Assembly: GCF_023169885.1 (NCBI RefSeq)
Contig: NZ_AP025516.1
Coordinates: forward strand, 3,575,501 to 3,639,500
From: Desulfofustis limnaeus
GTDB lineage: Bacteria; Desulfobacterota; Desulfobulbia; Desulfobulbales; Desulfocapsaceae
Direction: 5' to 3'
DNA length: 64,000 nt
In this document: piece after piece, positions 15,066-25,897 of the stretch
How the letters are laid out: every line of letters starts with the position of its first letter
Position numbering within the stretch: position 1 is the first letter of the stretch
Position numbers and translations under genes: made by a program
Notes under the pieces: model-generated
Database searches by the model: none
Told to the model about the DNA's origin: nothing
What the model saw: only the letters and a program-made list of their open reading frames with translations

Positions 15066-17342
15066 TTAACGGGTTGCCGCCAGCAGACGGGCCAGCTTCA
15101 GCCGACGGGGCTCCCAACCGGTGACCAGGCTGCCGACAAACCAAGCCAGCATGAAGACACCGAAGATGAAGATGGTATCGCCGATCATCCGCAGCCAGCG
15201 CAGCACCTCGATAACCGGTGTCTGGAGGAACTCGGCGCTGCGGGCAAACCACAGGCCGTGCTCGATGCTCGCCCAGGTCTGGGCTAGCCCGATGGGCAAC
15301 AGGCTCAGAGCTATCATCAGGGCCAGCCCGCCGTTCATCGACCAGAAGGCGATGGCCAGGGGTCGGTCGTTCCAGGCCTTCTCCGGATAGAGGCGGCGGA
15401 ACACCAGCAACACCAATCCCAAAGACAGCAGGCCGTAGACACCGAACAGGGCGGCATGGGCATGCACCGGGGTGGTATTGAGACCCTGCATGTAGTAGAG
15501 GGCGATGGGCGGATTGATCAGGAAGCCGAAGACACCGGCGCCCACCAGGTTCCAGAAGGCCACGCCCATGAAGAAGCGGATCGGCCAGCGGTATTTCTCC
15601 ATCCAGGGGCGGGCCGTGGCCTTTTTCGACGTCTCCCAGGCCTCATAGCCGATGAGGGCCAGGGGAACCACTTCCAGCGCCGAAAAGGTGGCACCGATTG
15701 CAGTAATCGACAACGGTGTGCCGCTGAAGTAGAGGTGATGGAAGGTCCCGGGAATACCGCCGAACAGGTAGATGGCCGACGACATGAGGACCGCCCGGGT
15801 GGCACTTACCGCCTTGATCAACCCCAGTTGAGTGAAGATGAAGGCCAGGGCGACGGTGGCAAAAACCTCGAAGAATCCTTCAACCCAGAGGTGAACCACC
15901 CACCACCGCCAGTATTCCATGACCGTCAAGTGGGTCTTGGCGCTGTAGAAGAAACCGGCCCCGTAGAACAGGCCGATCGCCCCGGAGGCGCCGGCAAAGA
16001 GCAGCACCAGCTGTCGCCGGTGGCCACGCTCCTGCAGGGCCGGCCACAACGCCCGAAGCATCAGAGTAAGCCAGAGCACCAGACCGACGAAGAGCAGGAT
16101 CTGCCAGAACCGGCCGAGTTCGATATACTCGTACCCCTGATGGCCGAACCAGAAGCCATGGTCGAGGCTGAAGACCTGCTTGACCGACAGCCATTCACCC
16201 GCCAGCGAACCGACCACCACCAGCAGCAGGGCGCCAAAGAGCAGATCGACGCCCAGTTTCTGAAATTTCGGCTCGCGCCCGCCGACAGCCGGGCCGAGGA
16301 ACAGACCGGCCGCCAGAAACGCCGTGGCGATCCAGAATACCGCCAGTTGGATATGCCAGGTCCGGGCCACCGCATAGGGGATAATCTCGGACAACGGCAC
16401 ACCGTAGAAGGAATTGCCTTCCACGGTATAGTGGGCAAGCAACCCGCCGAGCAGGGTCTGAGCCACGAACAGCAGGATAACGGTCACGCCGTATTTGCCC
16501 ACGGCCCGCATGGACGGGGTGACCTGCAGCTGATCGAGCGGGTCGGAGGGTGCTGGAACGGGCTCGCCCTCCTCCCGATCGGTGAAGACCTTATACCAGA
16601 CAAGTGCGCCGATGCCGGCGAGCAGAACGACAATCGAGATGATCGACCAGACCAGGTTGGCAGTCGTCGGTTGATTGTCGATCAGCGGCTCGTGAGGCCA
16701 GTTATTGGTATAGGTATACGGCTGACCGGGACGTTCGGTGGAAGCCGCCCAGGAGGTCCAGAAGAAAAAGGCGGTCATCGCCTGGCGTCGCTCCAGATCG
16801 GGAATAGCCGATACCTGCAGCGCATAGGCTTCGCGCAGGTCATCAAATTGCGCAGCGTCGCCAAACAGGCCGAGATAGTGCTCCGCCGTCCGATTGATGG
16901 CGTCGGCCCGCTCCGGTGCCAGGGTTACGGTCTCGGTGGCCGGGTCGTAGGTATTGGTGCGCATCAGTTGCTTGACCCGGGCATCGATGCCCGCCTGATC
17001 CACCGGATCAAGAGCCGCATAGGGGGCCTGATAGACGTTCTGGCTGACGATGTCCTGCAGGGCGACGATCTCACGGTGCAGCCAGTCTGCCGACCAGTCC
17101 GGCGCCTGGTAGGCTCCGTGCCCCCAGATCGAACCGACCTGCTGGCCGCCGATGGACTGCCAGACCTGCTGACCACGCAGGATCGTGTCCTTGTCCATCA
17201 ACACGGTACCGTCGGTGGTCTGCACCACCTGCGGAATAGGCGGCACGCTGCGGTAGAGTTCCTTCCCGAACCAGCCGAGAATGAACATGGTGCTGAAAAT
17301 AACTGCCCCCAACAGTATCCAGAGTTTTTTGGTGGTATCCAT
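15066..17342 (-). CDS. norB: Quinol-dependent nitric oxide reductase (qNOR)
   Basis: A 758-residue single-subunit enzyme reducing 2 NO to N2O with electrons from quinol. It has an N-terminal TM helix (about 5-27) and a periplasmic cytochrome c-like domain without heme-binding CxxCH (about 40-220). The NorB-type 12-13 TM core follows. Conserved His-bearing helices are seen as RTWHIQLAVFWIATAF, VVHLWVEGFFEVFATV, GTFHHLYFSGTPL and HAHAALFGVYG. These ligate heme b, heme b3 and the non-heme iron. Start at 17342 follows TAAGGAGG. A sigma-54 promoter and two NorR sites precede it, so it is induced by NO. Confidence 0.95.
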   Translation of the reverse strand: MDTTKKLWILLGAVIFSTMFILGWFGKELYRSVPPIPQVVQTTDGTVLMDKDTILRGQQVWQSIGGQQVGSIWGHGAYQAPDWSADWLHREIVALQDIVSQNVYQAPYAALDPVDQAGIDARVKQLMRTNTYDPATETVTLAPERADAINRTAEHYLGLFGDAAQFDDLREAYALQVSAIPDLERRQAMTAFFFWTSWAASTERPGQPYTYTNNWPHEPLIDNQPTTANLVWSIISIVVLLAGIGALVWYKVFTDREEGEPVPAPSDPLDQLQVTPSMRAVGKYGVTVILLFVAQTLLGGLLAHYTVEGNSFYGVPLSEIIPYAVARTWHIQLAVFWIATAFLAAGLFLGPAVGGREPKFQKLGVDLLFGALLLVVVGSLAGEWLSVKQVFSLDHGFWFGHQGYEYIELGRFWQILLFVGLVLWLTLMLRALWPALQERGHRRQLVLLFAGASGAIGLFYGAGFFYSAKTHLTVMEYWRWWVVHLWVEGFFEVFATVALAFIFTQLGLIKAVSATRAVLMSSAIYLFGGIPGTFHHLYFSGTPLSITAIGATFSALEVVPLALIGYEAWETSKKATARPWMEKYRWPIRFFMGVAFWNLVGAGVFGFLINPPIALYYMQGLNTTPVHAHAALFGVYGLLSLGLVLLVFRRLYPEKAWNDRPLAIAFWSMNGGLALMIALSLLPIGLAQTWASIEHGLWFARSAEFLQTPVIEVLRWLRMIGDTIFIFGVFMLAWFVGSLVTGWEPRRLKLARLLAATR

Positions 17343-17396
17343 GATGGCCTCCTTAAGAGAATAGCGGTGGCTGACTTCGCCCCTCACCCATCATGA

Positions 17397-17412
17397 AGCA
17401 ATCAGCATGCCA
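17397..17412 (-). promoter_or_regulatory. Sigma-54 (-24/-12) promoter of norB
   Basis: On the minus strand TGGCATG-CTGA-TTGCT, an essentially perfect match to TGGCAY[R]N4TTGCW with the required 10 bp between GG and GC. It lies 55 bp before the norB start codon, with two NorR sites 40-100 bp upstream. Confidence 0.88.
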
Positions 17413-17449
17413 TAAATAATATCTTGATTATAAGGCACTTATCAAAGAA

Positions 17450-17466
17450 GTTGTTATATTGACAAC
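17450..17466. promoter_or_regulatory. NorR enhancer site 1
   Basis: GTTGT-TATATTG-ACAAC: a perfect inverted repeat around the GT-N7-AC core bound by NorR in E. coli. About 40 bp upstream of the norB -24 element. Confidence 0.8.
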
Positions 17467-17494
17467 AAACATGTGTTTCTTTTTTCACAACAAC

Positions 17495-17511
17495 GTTGTA
17501 AATTACACAAC
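17495..17511. promoter_or_regulatory. NorR enhancer site 2, abutting the norR start codon
   Basis: GTTGT-AAATTAC-ACAAC, same architecture as site 1 and 45 bp from it. It ends 1 bp before the norR ATG, so bound NorR would probably repress its own gene. Confidence 0.8.
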
Positions 17512-17512
17512 C

Positions 17513-19114
17513 ATGGATATCCTCACTACGCTAGCCGCCATCGCCATCGACCTGACGGCCGACATGAAGGCCGAAGATCGGTACGACCGGTTGTTGACCG
17601 CGCTCCATCGAGCCATTCCCTATGATGCCGCCACCCTGTTGCAGGTGGAACAGGACCGCCTGGTCCCCATCGCCGCCCGGGGCTTGACCCCGGATGCCAT
17701 GGGGCGCACCTACCGGCGCCAGGAACACCCACGCCTCGATGTCATCTGCAGCGCCGAAGAGCCGGTCCTTTTTTCCCGGGACAGCCCCCTGCCCGACCCC
17801 TTCGACGGCATGCTGGCCGACGATCCGGGTGGTCTGCATCCCATCCACGCCTGTCTTGGCTGCCCGTTATACCTCAACGATCGGCTGATCGGCATCCTCA
17901 CCGCCGATGCACTCGATGCCGGAGCCTTCGACCACCTTCCCCAGCACTACCTGAAGACCGTCAGCGCCATCGCGGCAGCGCAGATGCACCTGGCGTCGCT
18001 GCTCACCGCGCTGGAAGAGAAGGCCGAGCGGCAGGGCTTGATCGTCTCCGACCTGATGCAGGACCGCTCACTCCAGTCCGGGTCGGAAATCATCGGCCGC
18101 AGCGAGGCGATTGCCCATCTGCGCCGGGAGATCGAACTCTGCGCCAAATCGGACTTCACCATTCTCATCCAGGGCGAGACCGGGGTGGGCAAGGAACTGG
18201 TGGCCCGGGCCATCCACCTCCATTCCCGACGACGCGACCAGGCCATGCTTTACCTGAACTGCGCGGCCCTGCCGGAGTCCTTGGCGGAGAGCGAGTTGTT
18301 CGGCCATGTGAAGGGTGCCTTCACCGGGGCGACGCAAGACCGCTCCGGCAAATTTGAACTTGCTCACGAAGGGACGCTGTTTCTCGACGAGATCGGGGAA
18401 TTGTCACTGCCGGTGCAGGCGAAAATCCTGCGGACGATCCAGAACGGGGAAGTCCAGCGGATCGGCTCGGCCAAAACCAGCCGCGTCGATGTCCGCCTGT
18501 TGGCCGCCACCAATCGGGATCTGGCGGCAGAGGTGGGGGCCGGACGGTTTCGCCTCGACCTCTACCACCGGCTCAACGTCTACCCGGTCCGGGTGCCGCC
18601 CCTGCGCGAGCGCAAGGAAGATATCCCCCTGCTGGCCGGACATTTCATCGACCGGGCGCGGAGAAAACTCGGCCTCGGGGAGGTGCGCATCACCCCTGAG
18701 GCCCTGCGCCTCCTGACCCGATACAGCTGGCCGGGCAACGTTCGCGAACTGGAGAACATCATCGCCCGGGCCGTGCTCAAGGCCTCGCAGCGTGACGCCA
18801 GATCGCAGCACCTGGTGCAGATCGCTCCGGCGCATCTGGCCGGCGACATCGGTTCGGCCATGTATGTCCAACCTGCCGAGCTGCCGTCGACAAAACGGTC
18901 CGGGACCAGTCAGCTTTCCCTGCGCGAAGAGGTCAGGCTCTACCAGATCAAGCTCATCGAGGACGCCCTGACCAGACACAACGGCAACTGGGCTGCCGCG
19001 GCCCGTGACCTGCAGATGAACCGCAGCAACCTGCATCACCTGGCAACCCGGCTGGGTATTCGGCACAAACAGCTTACGGGTGTTGCCGCTGATACGCTTC
19101 AGCCGGAAAGCTGA
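17513..19114 (+). CDS. norR: NO-responsive sigma-54 activator NorR
   Basis: A 533-residue enhancer-binding protein. The N-terminal GAF domain (about 1-165) keeps the residues proposed to bind the NO-sensing iron in E. coli NorR. The candidates here are R74 (EHPRLD), D95 and D98 (DPFDG), H112 and C114 (IHACLG) and D132. The AAA+ domain has Walker A GETGVGK at 221-227, GAFTGA at 268-273 and Walker B FLDEIGE. A Fis-type HTH ends the protein. NO binding releases GAF inhibition and drives norB from its sigma-54 promoter. Start at 17513 immediately follows a NorR site and lacks a visible Shine-Dalgarno, so the mRNA may be nearly leaderless; an in-frame ATG at 17471 exists. Confidence 0.93.
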   Translation: MDILTTLAAIAIDLTADMKAEDRYDRLLTALHRAIPYDAATLLQVEQDRLVPIAARGLTPDAMGRTYRRQEHPRLDVICSAEEPVLFSRDSPLPDPFDGMLADDPGGLHPIHACLGCPLYLNDRLIGILTADALDAGAFDHLPQHYLKTVSAIAAAQMHLASLLTALEEKAERQGLIVSDLMQDRSLQSGSEIIGRSEAIAHLRREIELCAKSDFTILIQGETGVGKELVARAIHLHSRRRDQAMLYLNCAALPESLAESELFGHVKGAFTGATQDRSGKFELAHEGTLFLDEIGELSLPVQAKILRTIQNGEVQRIGSAKTSRVDVRLLAATNRDLAAEVGAGRFRLDLYHRLNVYPVRVPPLRERKEDIPLLAGHFIDRARRKLGLGEVRITPEALRLLTRYSWPGNVRELENIIARAVLKASQRDARSQHLVQIAPAHLAGDIGSAMYVQPAELPSTKRSGTSQLSLREEVRLYQIKLIEDALTRHNGNWAAAARDLQMNRSNLHHLATRLGIRHKQLTGVAADTLQPES

Positions 19115-19370
19115 TCGGCACCCCCTCATAAGGAGTCATTCTGGTGGTACGTCGTACCTGCGCTTCCCGCAAGCTCCTGAGCATATCGATACTGTTCTGC
19201 ATGCCCTTTGAATAATGGGCGACTTTGGTGCAAAGGCCGGCGATCTGGACAAGGGCGCTGACAAGGACCCTATCAAATCGTTTCCGTCTTGTCAAAATAC
19301 GCTGAGAAAGAAATGCGCGGATAAGCTATCATGGGAAAAGCGCAAACACCAAAACGGAAAGAGGACTGCC

Positions 19371-22016
19371 ATGGCAACGCATGCTTCCGTCAGCACCGGC
19401 TGGAAAAGCCTCGATCTGATCATCGATCACCTGCGTCGCGGGGATAATGTCGTCTGGCAGGTGGACGCCATCGACGACTATCAACGGCTGGTCACCTCGT
19501 TCGTCAACAACGCCCTGGTCGACAACGAGCGGGTGGTCTATCTCCGTTTCGCCCGCCACCTCCCCTTGGTTGAAGGGCGCATTGACCGGATCACCATCCA
19601 CAAGCTCGACGTGGAGCAGGGGTTTGAATCGTTTTCATCGCAGGTCCATACCATCATTACCAATGAGGGCAGGGACGCCTTCTACGTGTTCGACTCGTTG
19701 TCCGATTTGCTGCACGTCTGGGCCACCGACCTGATGATCGGCGATTTCTTTTCCATCACCTGCCCGTACCTGTACGAGCTGAACACCATCGCCTACTTCG
19801 CCATTCTCCGGGATCGCCACTCGTTCAAGGCCATCGCCCGCATCCGCGAAATCACCCAGGTCCTCATCGACGTCTACAACTACCGGGGCCGCATCTGCAT
19901 CCATCCCATCAAGGTCCTGCATCGTTATTCCCCCACCATGTTTTTTCCGCATATCAAGCGGAAAGACAGCCTGCAACCGGTGATCAACAGCGTCGACGCG
20001 TCGGCGATTTTCACCCATCTCTCCCGCCACAAGACCCGGGTCGCCCACCGGCATCTGGACTATTGGGATCACCTCTTCATCAGGGCCAGAAACCTCAATG
20101 AGTCGAATGCCCCGGAAGAGGAAAAGCGGGACATGGTGGAGCAGCTCAGCCGGGTGTTGATGACGCGCAACAAGAAAATCCTGGCGCTGATCCGGGAACA
20201 TATGACGCTGGACGACTTCCTGCAGATCAAGGTGCGGTTGATCGGTACCGGGTTCATCGGCGGCAAATCCGTAGGCATGCTGCTGGCCCGCAAGATCCTT
20301 GCCGAAGACCAGAGCCGCCGCTGGCAGGATATCCTCGAGCATCATGATTCCTTCTACATCGGCTCCGACGTCTTTTACAGCTACATCGTCCAGAATGGCT
20401 GGTGGAAGCTGTTCATGGCCCACAAGACTCGGGAGGGATATTTCGACCGGGCGGCTGAACTCAAAGAACGGTTGTTGGAAGGACGCTTCCCCGAGGGAAT
20501 CACCGAGCAGTTCCAGCTCATGCTCGAATACTTCGGCCAGTCGCCAATTATCGTCCGTTCCTCCAGCCTGCTCGAGGACGCTTTCGGCAGTGCCTTCGCC
20601 GGCAAGTACGACAGCTGTTTCTGCGTCAACCAGGGACCGCCGGAACAACGGTACGAAGCGTTTGAACAGGCGGTCCGCCAGATTTTTGCCAGCACCATGA
20701 ATGAGGACGCCCTCGCCTATCGACGGCAGCGGGGCCTCGACCGGATGGACGAACAGATGGCCCTGCTGGTGCAACGGGTATCCGGCGCGTACCGCAAGTA
20801 TTATTACTTTCCGGAAATGGCCGGCGTGGGTCTGTCCCACAATCCGTTCGTCTGGAAAAAAGGGATGGATCCGAAGGCGGGCATGATCCGCCTGGTCCAT
20901 GGCCTGGGGACACGGGCGGTGGATAGGGTGGAAAACGATTATCCGCGGATCATCGCCCTGGACGACCCGCTCGTCAAACCCCTTTCCGGTATGAAGGATA
21001 TCCGGCGCTTTTCCCAGCACTTCGTCGATGTGCTGAACCTCCAGGAAAATCGTATCGAGAGCGAGCCGTTTGAGAACATGCTCGACCGTGGCGTCACCGC
21101 CACGGTCGAGCTGTTGACCGTCCGCGACACCGAGGCCATGGATGCCTTGCGGGACCTGGGTCTGCCGGCGAAAGATCAACGGGTCCTGACCTTCGATCCA
21201 TTTCTGACGACAACCCCGTTCATCGAAGTGATGCGCTCACTGCTGGGGCGTCTCAAAGAGGTTTATCGTCACCCGGTGGACGTTGAATTCACGATCAACT
21301 TCAACAAGGCGGGCGATTTCCAGATCAACCTGCTGCAATGCCGGCCGTTTCAAACTATCGGCTTGGGAGACGGCAGCCCCCTGCCCGCCTCGCTTCCCGA
21401 AGCGTCCCTCCTGCTTCGTATGGAAGGCCGCTTCATGGGGGGCAGTATCCTTCAGCCAATCGATCTGGTGATCTTTGTCGACCCCGAGCGATACACCCGG
21501 CTGACCCTTTCGGAGAAATACGGGGTGGCCCGCCTGATCGGTAAGCTGAACCGCAGCATCGTCAACAAAGAAACGGCTCCAACCTTGCTGCTCGGGCCGG
21601 GCCGCTGGGGTACACACACCCCGGCGATGGGAGTGCCCGTCCACTTCGCCGAGATCAATCATATCTCCGCCCTGGCCGAGATCAGCTATCGGGACGGCAG
21701 CCTCATCCCCGACCTGTCGTTCGGCACCCACTTTTTCCACGACCTCATCGAGACCGGCATCTTTTACCTGGCCATCTATCCGGAACAGGCGGATGTTCTG
21801 TTTAACCGCCGCTGGTTTCTCGACCAGCCCAACCTGTTGTCGACGCTCAGCCCCACCGACAGCCCTCTGGCTGAGGTCGTGCACGTTCTGGATGTGCGGG
21901 ATGCCGGCCTGGTGATCCACTCCGATGTGGCATCACAGCAAGTCGTATGCTATCTGTCCGGAGCCGCCACGGCCAGCGCCAACGAGCCGCAGCCCGATCC
22001 CGCAAGCAGCCCGTGA
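19371..22016 (+). CDS. PEP/pyruvate-binding (PPDK_N) domain protein with degenerate KaiC-like N-terminus
   Basis: An 881-residue cytosolic protein. Residues about 1-230 resemble a RecA/KaiC module. The P-loop position reads RRGDNVVWQVDAIDD (22-36) instead of GxxGxGK[T/S], while a Walker B-like FYVFDSLSD (104-112) remains; it is probably not an ATPase. Residues about 285-720 match the ATP-grasp PEP/pyruvate-binding domain of PPDK and PEP synthase: GTGFIGGKSVGMLL, IIVRSSSLLEDAFGSAFAGK, and NLLQCRPFQT at its end. The phospho-His swivelling domain and PEP-utilising barrel are absent, so it cannot perform the full PEP synthase reaction. It may be a kinase or a regulator. Start at 19371 follows GAGG; the frame is open further upstream. 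Monocistronic. Confidence 0.75.
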   Translation: MATHASVSTGWKSLDLIIDHLRRGDNVVWQVDAIDDYQRLVTSFVNNALVDNERVVYLRFARHLPLVEGRIDRITIHKLDVEQGFESFSSQVHTIITNEGRDAFYVFDSLSDLLHVWATDLMIGDFFSITCPYLYELNTIAYFAILRDRHSFKAIARIREITQVLIDVYNYRGRICIHPIKVLHRYSPTMFFPHIKRKDSLQPVINSVDASAIFTHLSRHKTRVAHRHLDYWDHLFIRARNLNESNAPEEEKRDMVEQLSRVLMTRNKKILALIREHMTLDDFLQIKVRLIGTGFIGGKSVGMLLARKILAEDQSRRWQDILEHHDSFYIGSDVFYSYIVQNGWWKLFMAHKTREGYFDRAAELKERLLEGRFPEGITEQFQLMLEYFGQSPIIVRSSSLLEDAFGSAFAGKYDSCFCVNQGPPEQRYEAFEQAVRQIFASTMNEDALAYRRQRGLDRMDEQMALLVQRVSGAYRKYYYFPEMAGVGLSHNPFVWKKGMDPKAGMIRLVHGLGTRAVDRVENDYPRIIALDDPLVKPLSGMKDIRRFSQHFVDVLNLQENRIESEPFENMLDRGVTATVELLTVRDTEAMDALRDLGLPAKDQRVLTFDPFLTTTPFIEVMRSLLGRLKEVYRHPVDVEFTINFNKAGDFQINLLQCRPFQTIGLGDGSPLPASLPEASLLLRMEGRFMGGSILQPIDLVIFVDPERYTRLTLSEKYGVARLIGKLNRSIVNKETAPTLLLGPGRWGTHTPAMGVPVHFAEINHISALAEISYRDGSLIPDLSFGTHFFHDLIETGIFYLAIYPEQADVLFNRRWFLDQPNLLSTLSPTDSPLAEVVHVLDVRDAGLVIHSDVASQQVVCYLSGAATASANEPQPDPASSP

Positions 22017-22139
22017 ACCAGATACAAAAGGGGCAGATTCCGGTGGGTTCGACCGGTACACGCTGCACCGGCCCCCACGCCCCGGGACCAACCCCTTTCT
22101 GTCAGAAAATGCGACTCGGCGGCTGTTCGGGCCAGACGG

Positions 22140-24115
<1,976 letters not shown>

Positions 24116-24148
24116 GAGAGACCTCCTTGGGTTGAATCAGCCGACCAA

Positions 24149-24162
24149 GCGGAACCTGTGCC
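24149..24162 (-). promoter_or_regulatory. Possible sigma-54 promoter
   Basis: On the minus strand GGCAC-AGGTTCC-GC: a perfect -24 GGCAC and exactly 10 bp between GG and GC, but the -12 reads CCGCTT instead of TTGC[A/T]. A transcription start about 12 bp on would give a leader of roughly 20-25 nt before the ATG at 24115, with AAGGAGG inside it. Confidence 0.4.
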
Positions 24163-24370
24163 GCTTCGTTCACCCGCGTCCAAGCAAGGGTCGTACCTGA
24201 ATGTCAGGAAGTGGCCGTTTTTTTCAACGGGTGAGGGGAGGATGGCTTCGGTGAGCCCCGGGGTGCGTTTAACCGGGGGCAAGAGCTGTCACATCAGAAC
24301 CGTTCGTTGTGGATTGGGCGGGTTTGAACGGGTGACGGACGGGGAAAGGTGCGTACGAATGTATGCATTC

Positions 24371-24397
24371 TGCACAGCAGCATGGACCTACTGTGCA
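24371..24397. promoter_or_regulatory. Inverted repeat, candidate enhancer site
   Basis: TGCACAG (24371-24377), 13-bp spacer, CTGTGCA (24391-24397). It lies about 210 bp upstream of the possible sigma-54 promoter and 55 bp after the stop of the NtrC-type gene. This is a typical distance for an enhancer bound by such a regulator. Confidence 0.4.
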
Positions 24398-24452
24398 AAA
24401 AATGAACAGGGGCACTGGATGCTGACACGGGCCCGGAAACCGAGGATGACCC

Positions 24453-25892
24453 TTACCGCTCCTGGATCTTCCTCAAACGCTGGCGCAGCGTGTTTCTGCT
24501 GATGCCGAGCAGCTTCGAGGCTCGGACCTGATTGCCCTCGCTCTGCTGCAGCGCTGCTTCCAGCAGCACCTCGTCAACCGCTTCGATGATCCGGTCACGC
24601 ATATCCGGCTCGGCCAGGCGGAGCAGTTCCGGGGCGATACGCTCCAACCCATAGCGCAGCCGTTCCAGGAGCTGATCGCGGCCCTGAATCCGGGAACCGG
24701 GTTCAGCATCGGTTGCCGGGAGCGGCAACTCCTTCTCGTCGATGACCGGCCCGGCCGACAACAGGACTCCCCGCCGGACCCAGTTTTCCAGCTCACGGAC
24801 ATTGCCCGGCCAGGAATAGCTGAGCAGCTTGTGCAGCGTCCCTTCCCCGAGGAAACATCTGCTGCGCTGATACTCCCGACAGAAGCGGTCGAGAAAGTAA
24901 TCGATCAGGGCGGGAATGTCTTCGGATCGTTCCCGCAACGGCGGGAGATGCAGGGAAATGACCTTGAGCCGCCAATAGAGGTCTTCGCGAAAACGGCCTT
25001 CCTCCACCTCTCTGTCGATATCACGGTTGGTGGCGGCGAGGATTCGCACGTCCACCGGGATCGACCGGTTGCCGCCGACCCGTTCGATCTCCCGCTCTTG
25101 GATCACGCGTAACAGCTTGGCCTGGAGCGGCAGTGACAGTTCGGCTATTTCGTCGAGAAACAGCGTGCCGCCGTCACACCGCTCGATCTTGCCGATGACG
25201 GTTCGATCCGCACCGGTAAAGGCGCCGCGCTCATGCCCGAAGAGTTCGCTTTCGAACAATCCCTCCGGCACCGCCGCACAATTGACGGCGATAAACGGTT
25301 TGTCGGTTCGTCGGCTATGGTGGTAGATGGCCCGAGCCGCCAACTCCTTGCCCGTGCCGCTTTCGCCGGTAATGAAAACCGCCACATCCTTTTCCGCCAC
25401 CTGCCCGATCAGCTTGAAGATTTCCTGCATCTTCCGGCTGTTGCCGATAATCTGCAGAGGCGTCCGGCCGGCGGCGGGTGACAACTGAGCCGCATCGACG
25501 GCCGGCAGGCCGACCACCTCCTTCATTTGCCGGTTGACCGTCAACGCTTCCCCGACGATTCTGGTCAGATCCTTTTGATCGAACGGTTTGACCAGATAGT
25601 CATAAGCGCCGCGTTTCATCGCTTCGATGGCAAGATCCATGGTGCCGTAGGCGGTCATCAGGATGACCGGGGTCTTGCGCTCTATCTCCTTGATCTGCAC
25701 CAGCGCGTCCAGTCCGTTGATCTCCGGCATCTTGTAATCGAGCATGATCAGGTCGAAGGTCTCGCGGGAAATGGCTTCGACAGCCTCGCGCGCGTTTCTG
25801 CAGGCGGTGACGGTAAAATGCTTGCGCTGGAAAAACCTGCTGAGAAAGTGCAGCAGGCCGTCATCGTCATCGATTACTACAACTTTTTCCAT
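24453..25892 (-). CDS. Sigma-54-dependent response regulator, NtrC family
   Basis: A 479-residue regulator. Receiver domain at 1-120 has the acidic pocket VIDDDD and the phospho-acceptor D52 (LIMLDYKMPEI). The AAA+ domain (about 155-385) has Walker A GESGTGKE, an intact GAFTGA sigma-54 contact loop and FLDEIAE. The C-terminal Fis-type HTH (GNQVRASKLLGISRNTLRQRL) binds DNA. The start at 25892 lies 5 bp after the sensor kinase stop, so the pair is one operon. A 23-codon upstream in-frame extension overlaps the kinase. Likely targets include the neighbouring sigma-54-like promoter before the gdhA unit. Confidence 0.93.
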   Translation of the reverse strand: MEKVVVIDDDDGLLHFLSRFFQRKHFTVTACRNAREAVEAISRETFDLIMLDYKMPEINGLDALVQIKEIERKTPVILMTAYGTMDLAIEAMKRGAYDYLVKPFDQKDLTRIVGEALTVNRQMKEVVGLPAVDAAQLSPAAGRTPLQIIGNSRKMQEIFKLIGQVAEKDVAVFITGESGTGKELAARAIYHHSRRTDKPFIAVNCAAVPEGLFESELFGHERGAFTGADRTVIGKIERCDGGTLFLDEIAELSLPLQAKLLRVIQEREIERVGGNRSIPVDVRILAATNRDIDREVEEGRFREDLYWRLKVISLHLPPLRERSEDIPALIDYFLDRFCREYQRSRCFLGEGTLHKLLSYSWPGNVRELENWVRRGVLLSAGPVIDEKELPLPATDAEPGSRIQGRDQLLERLRYGLERIAPELLRLAEPDMRDRIIEAVDEVLLEAALQQSEGNQVRASKLLGISRNTLRQRLRKIQER

Positions 25893-25897
25893 TATGC

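Larger units (their letters stand above)
24116..24452. other. Intergenic region between regulator and gdhA unit
   Basis: 337 bp without a gene. It contains a sigma-54-like promoter facing the unknown-gdhA unit (24149-24162) and a 7-bp-arm inverted repeat at 24371-24397. Nothing else is recognisable. Confidence 0.55.

Noticed and set aside
15456-17396. 646-codon plus-strand open frame antisense to norB
   Set aside because: Composition-driven shadow in GC-rich DNA (Gly/Gln/His/Arg-rich, no recognisable motif).
17420-17446. TTGAT...ATCAA between norB promoter and NorR sites as an FNR/DNR box
   Set aside because: The spacing between half-sites is 12 bp, not the 4 bp of FNR-type sites.
19074-19295. 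73-codon minus-strand frame after norR
   Set aside because: Overlaps the norR 3-prime end, lacks a ribosome-binding site and family features; could not be supported.
22017-22139. Possible terminator between the PPDK_N gene and gdhA
   Set aside because: Only a 5-bp CCGGT/ACCGG stem without T run; too weak to list.
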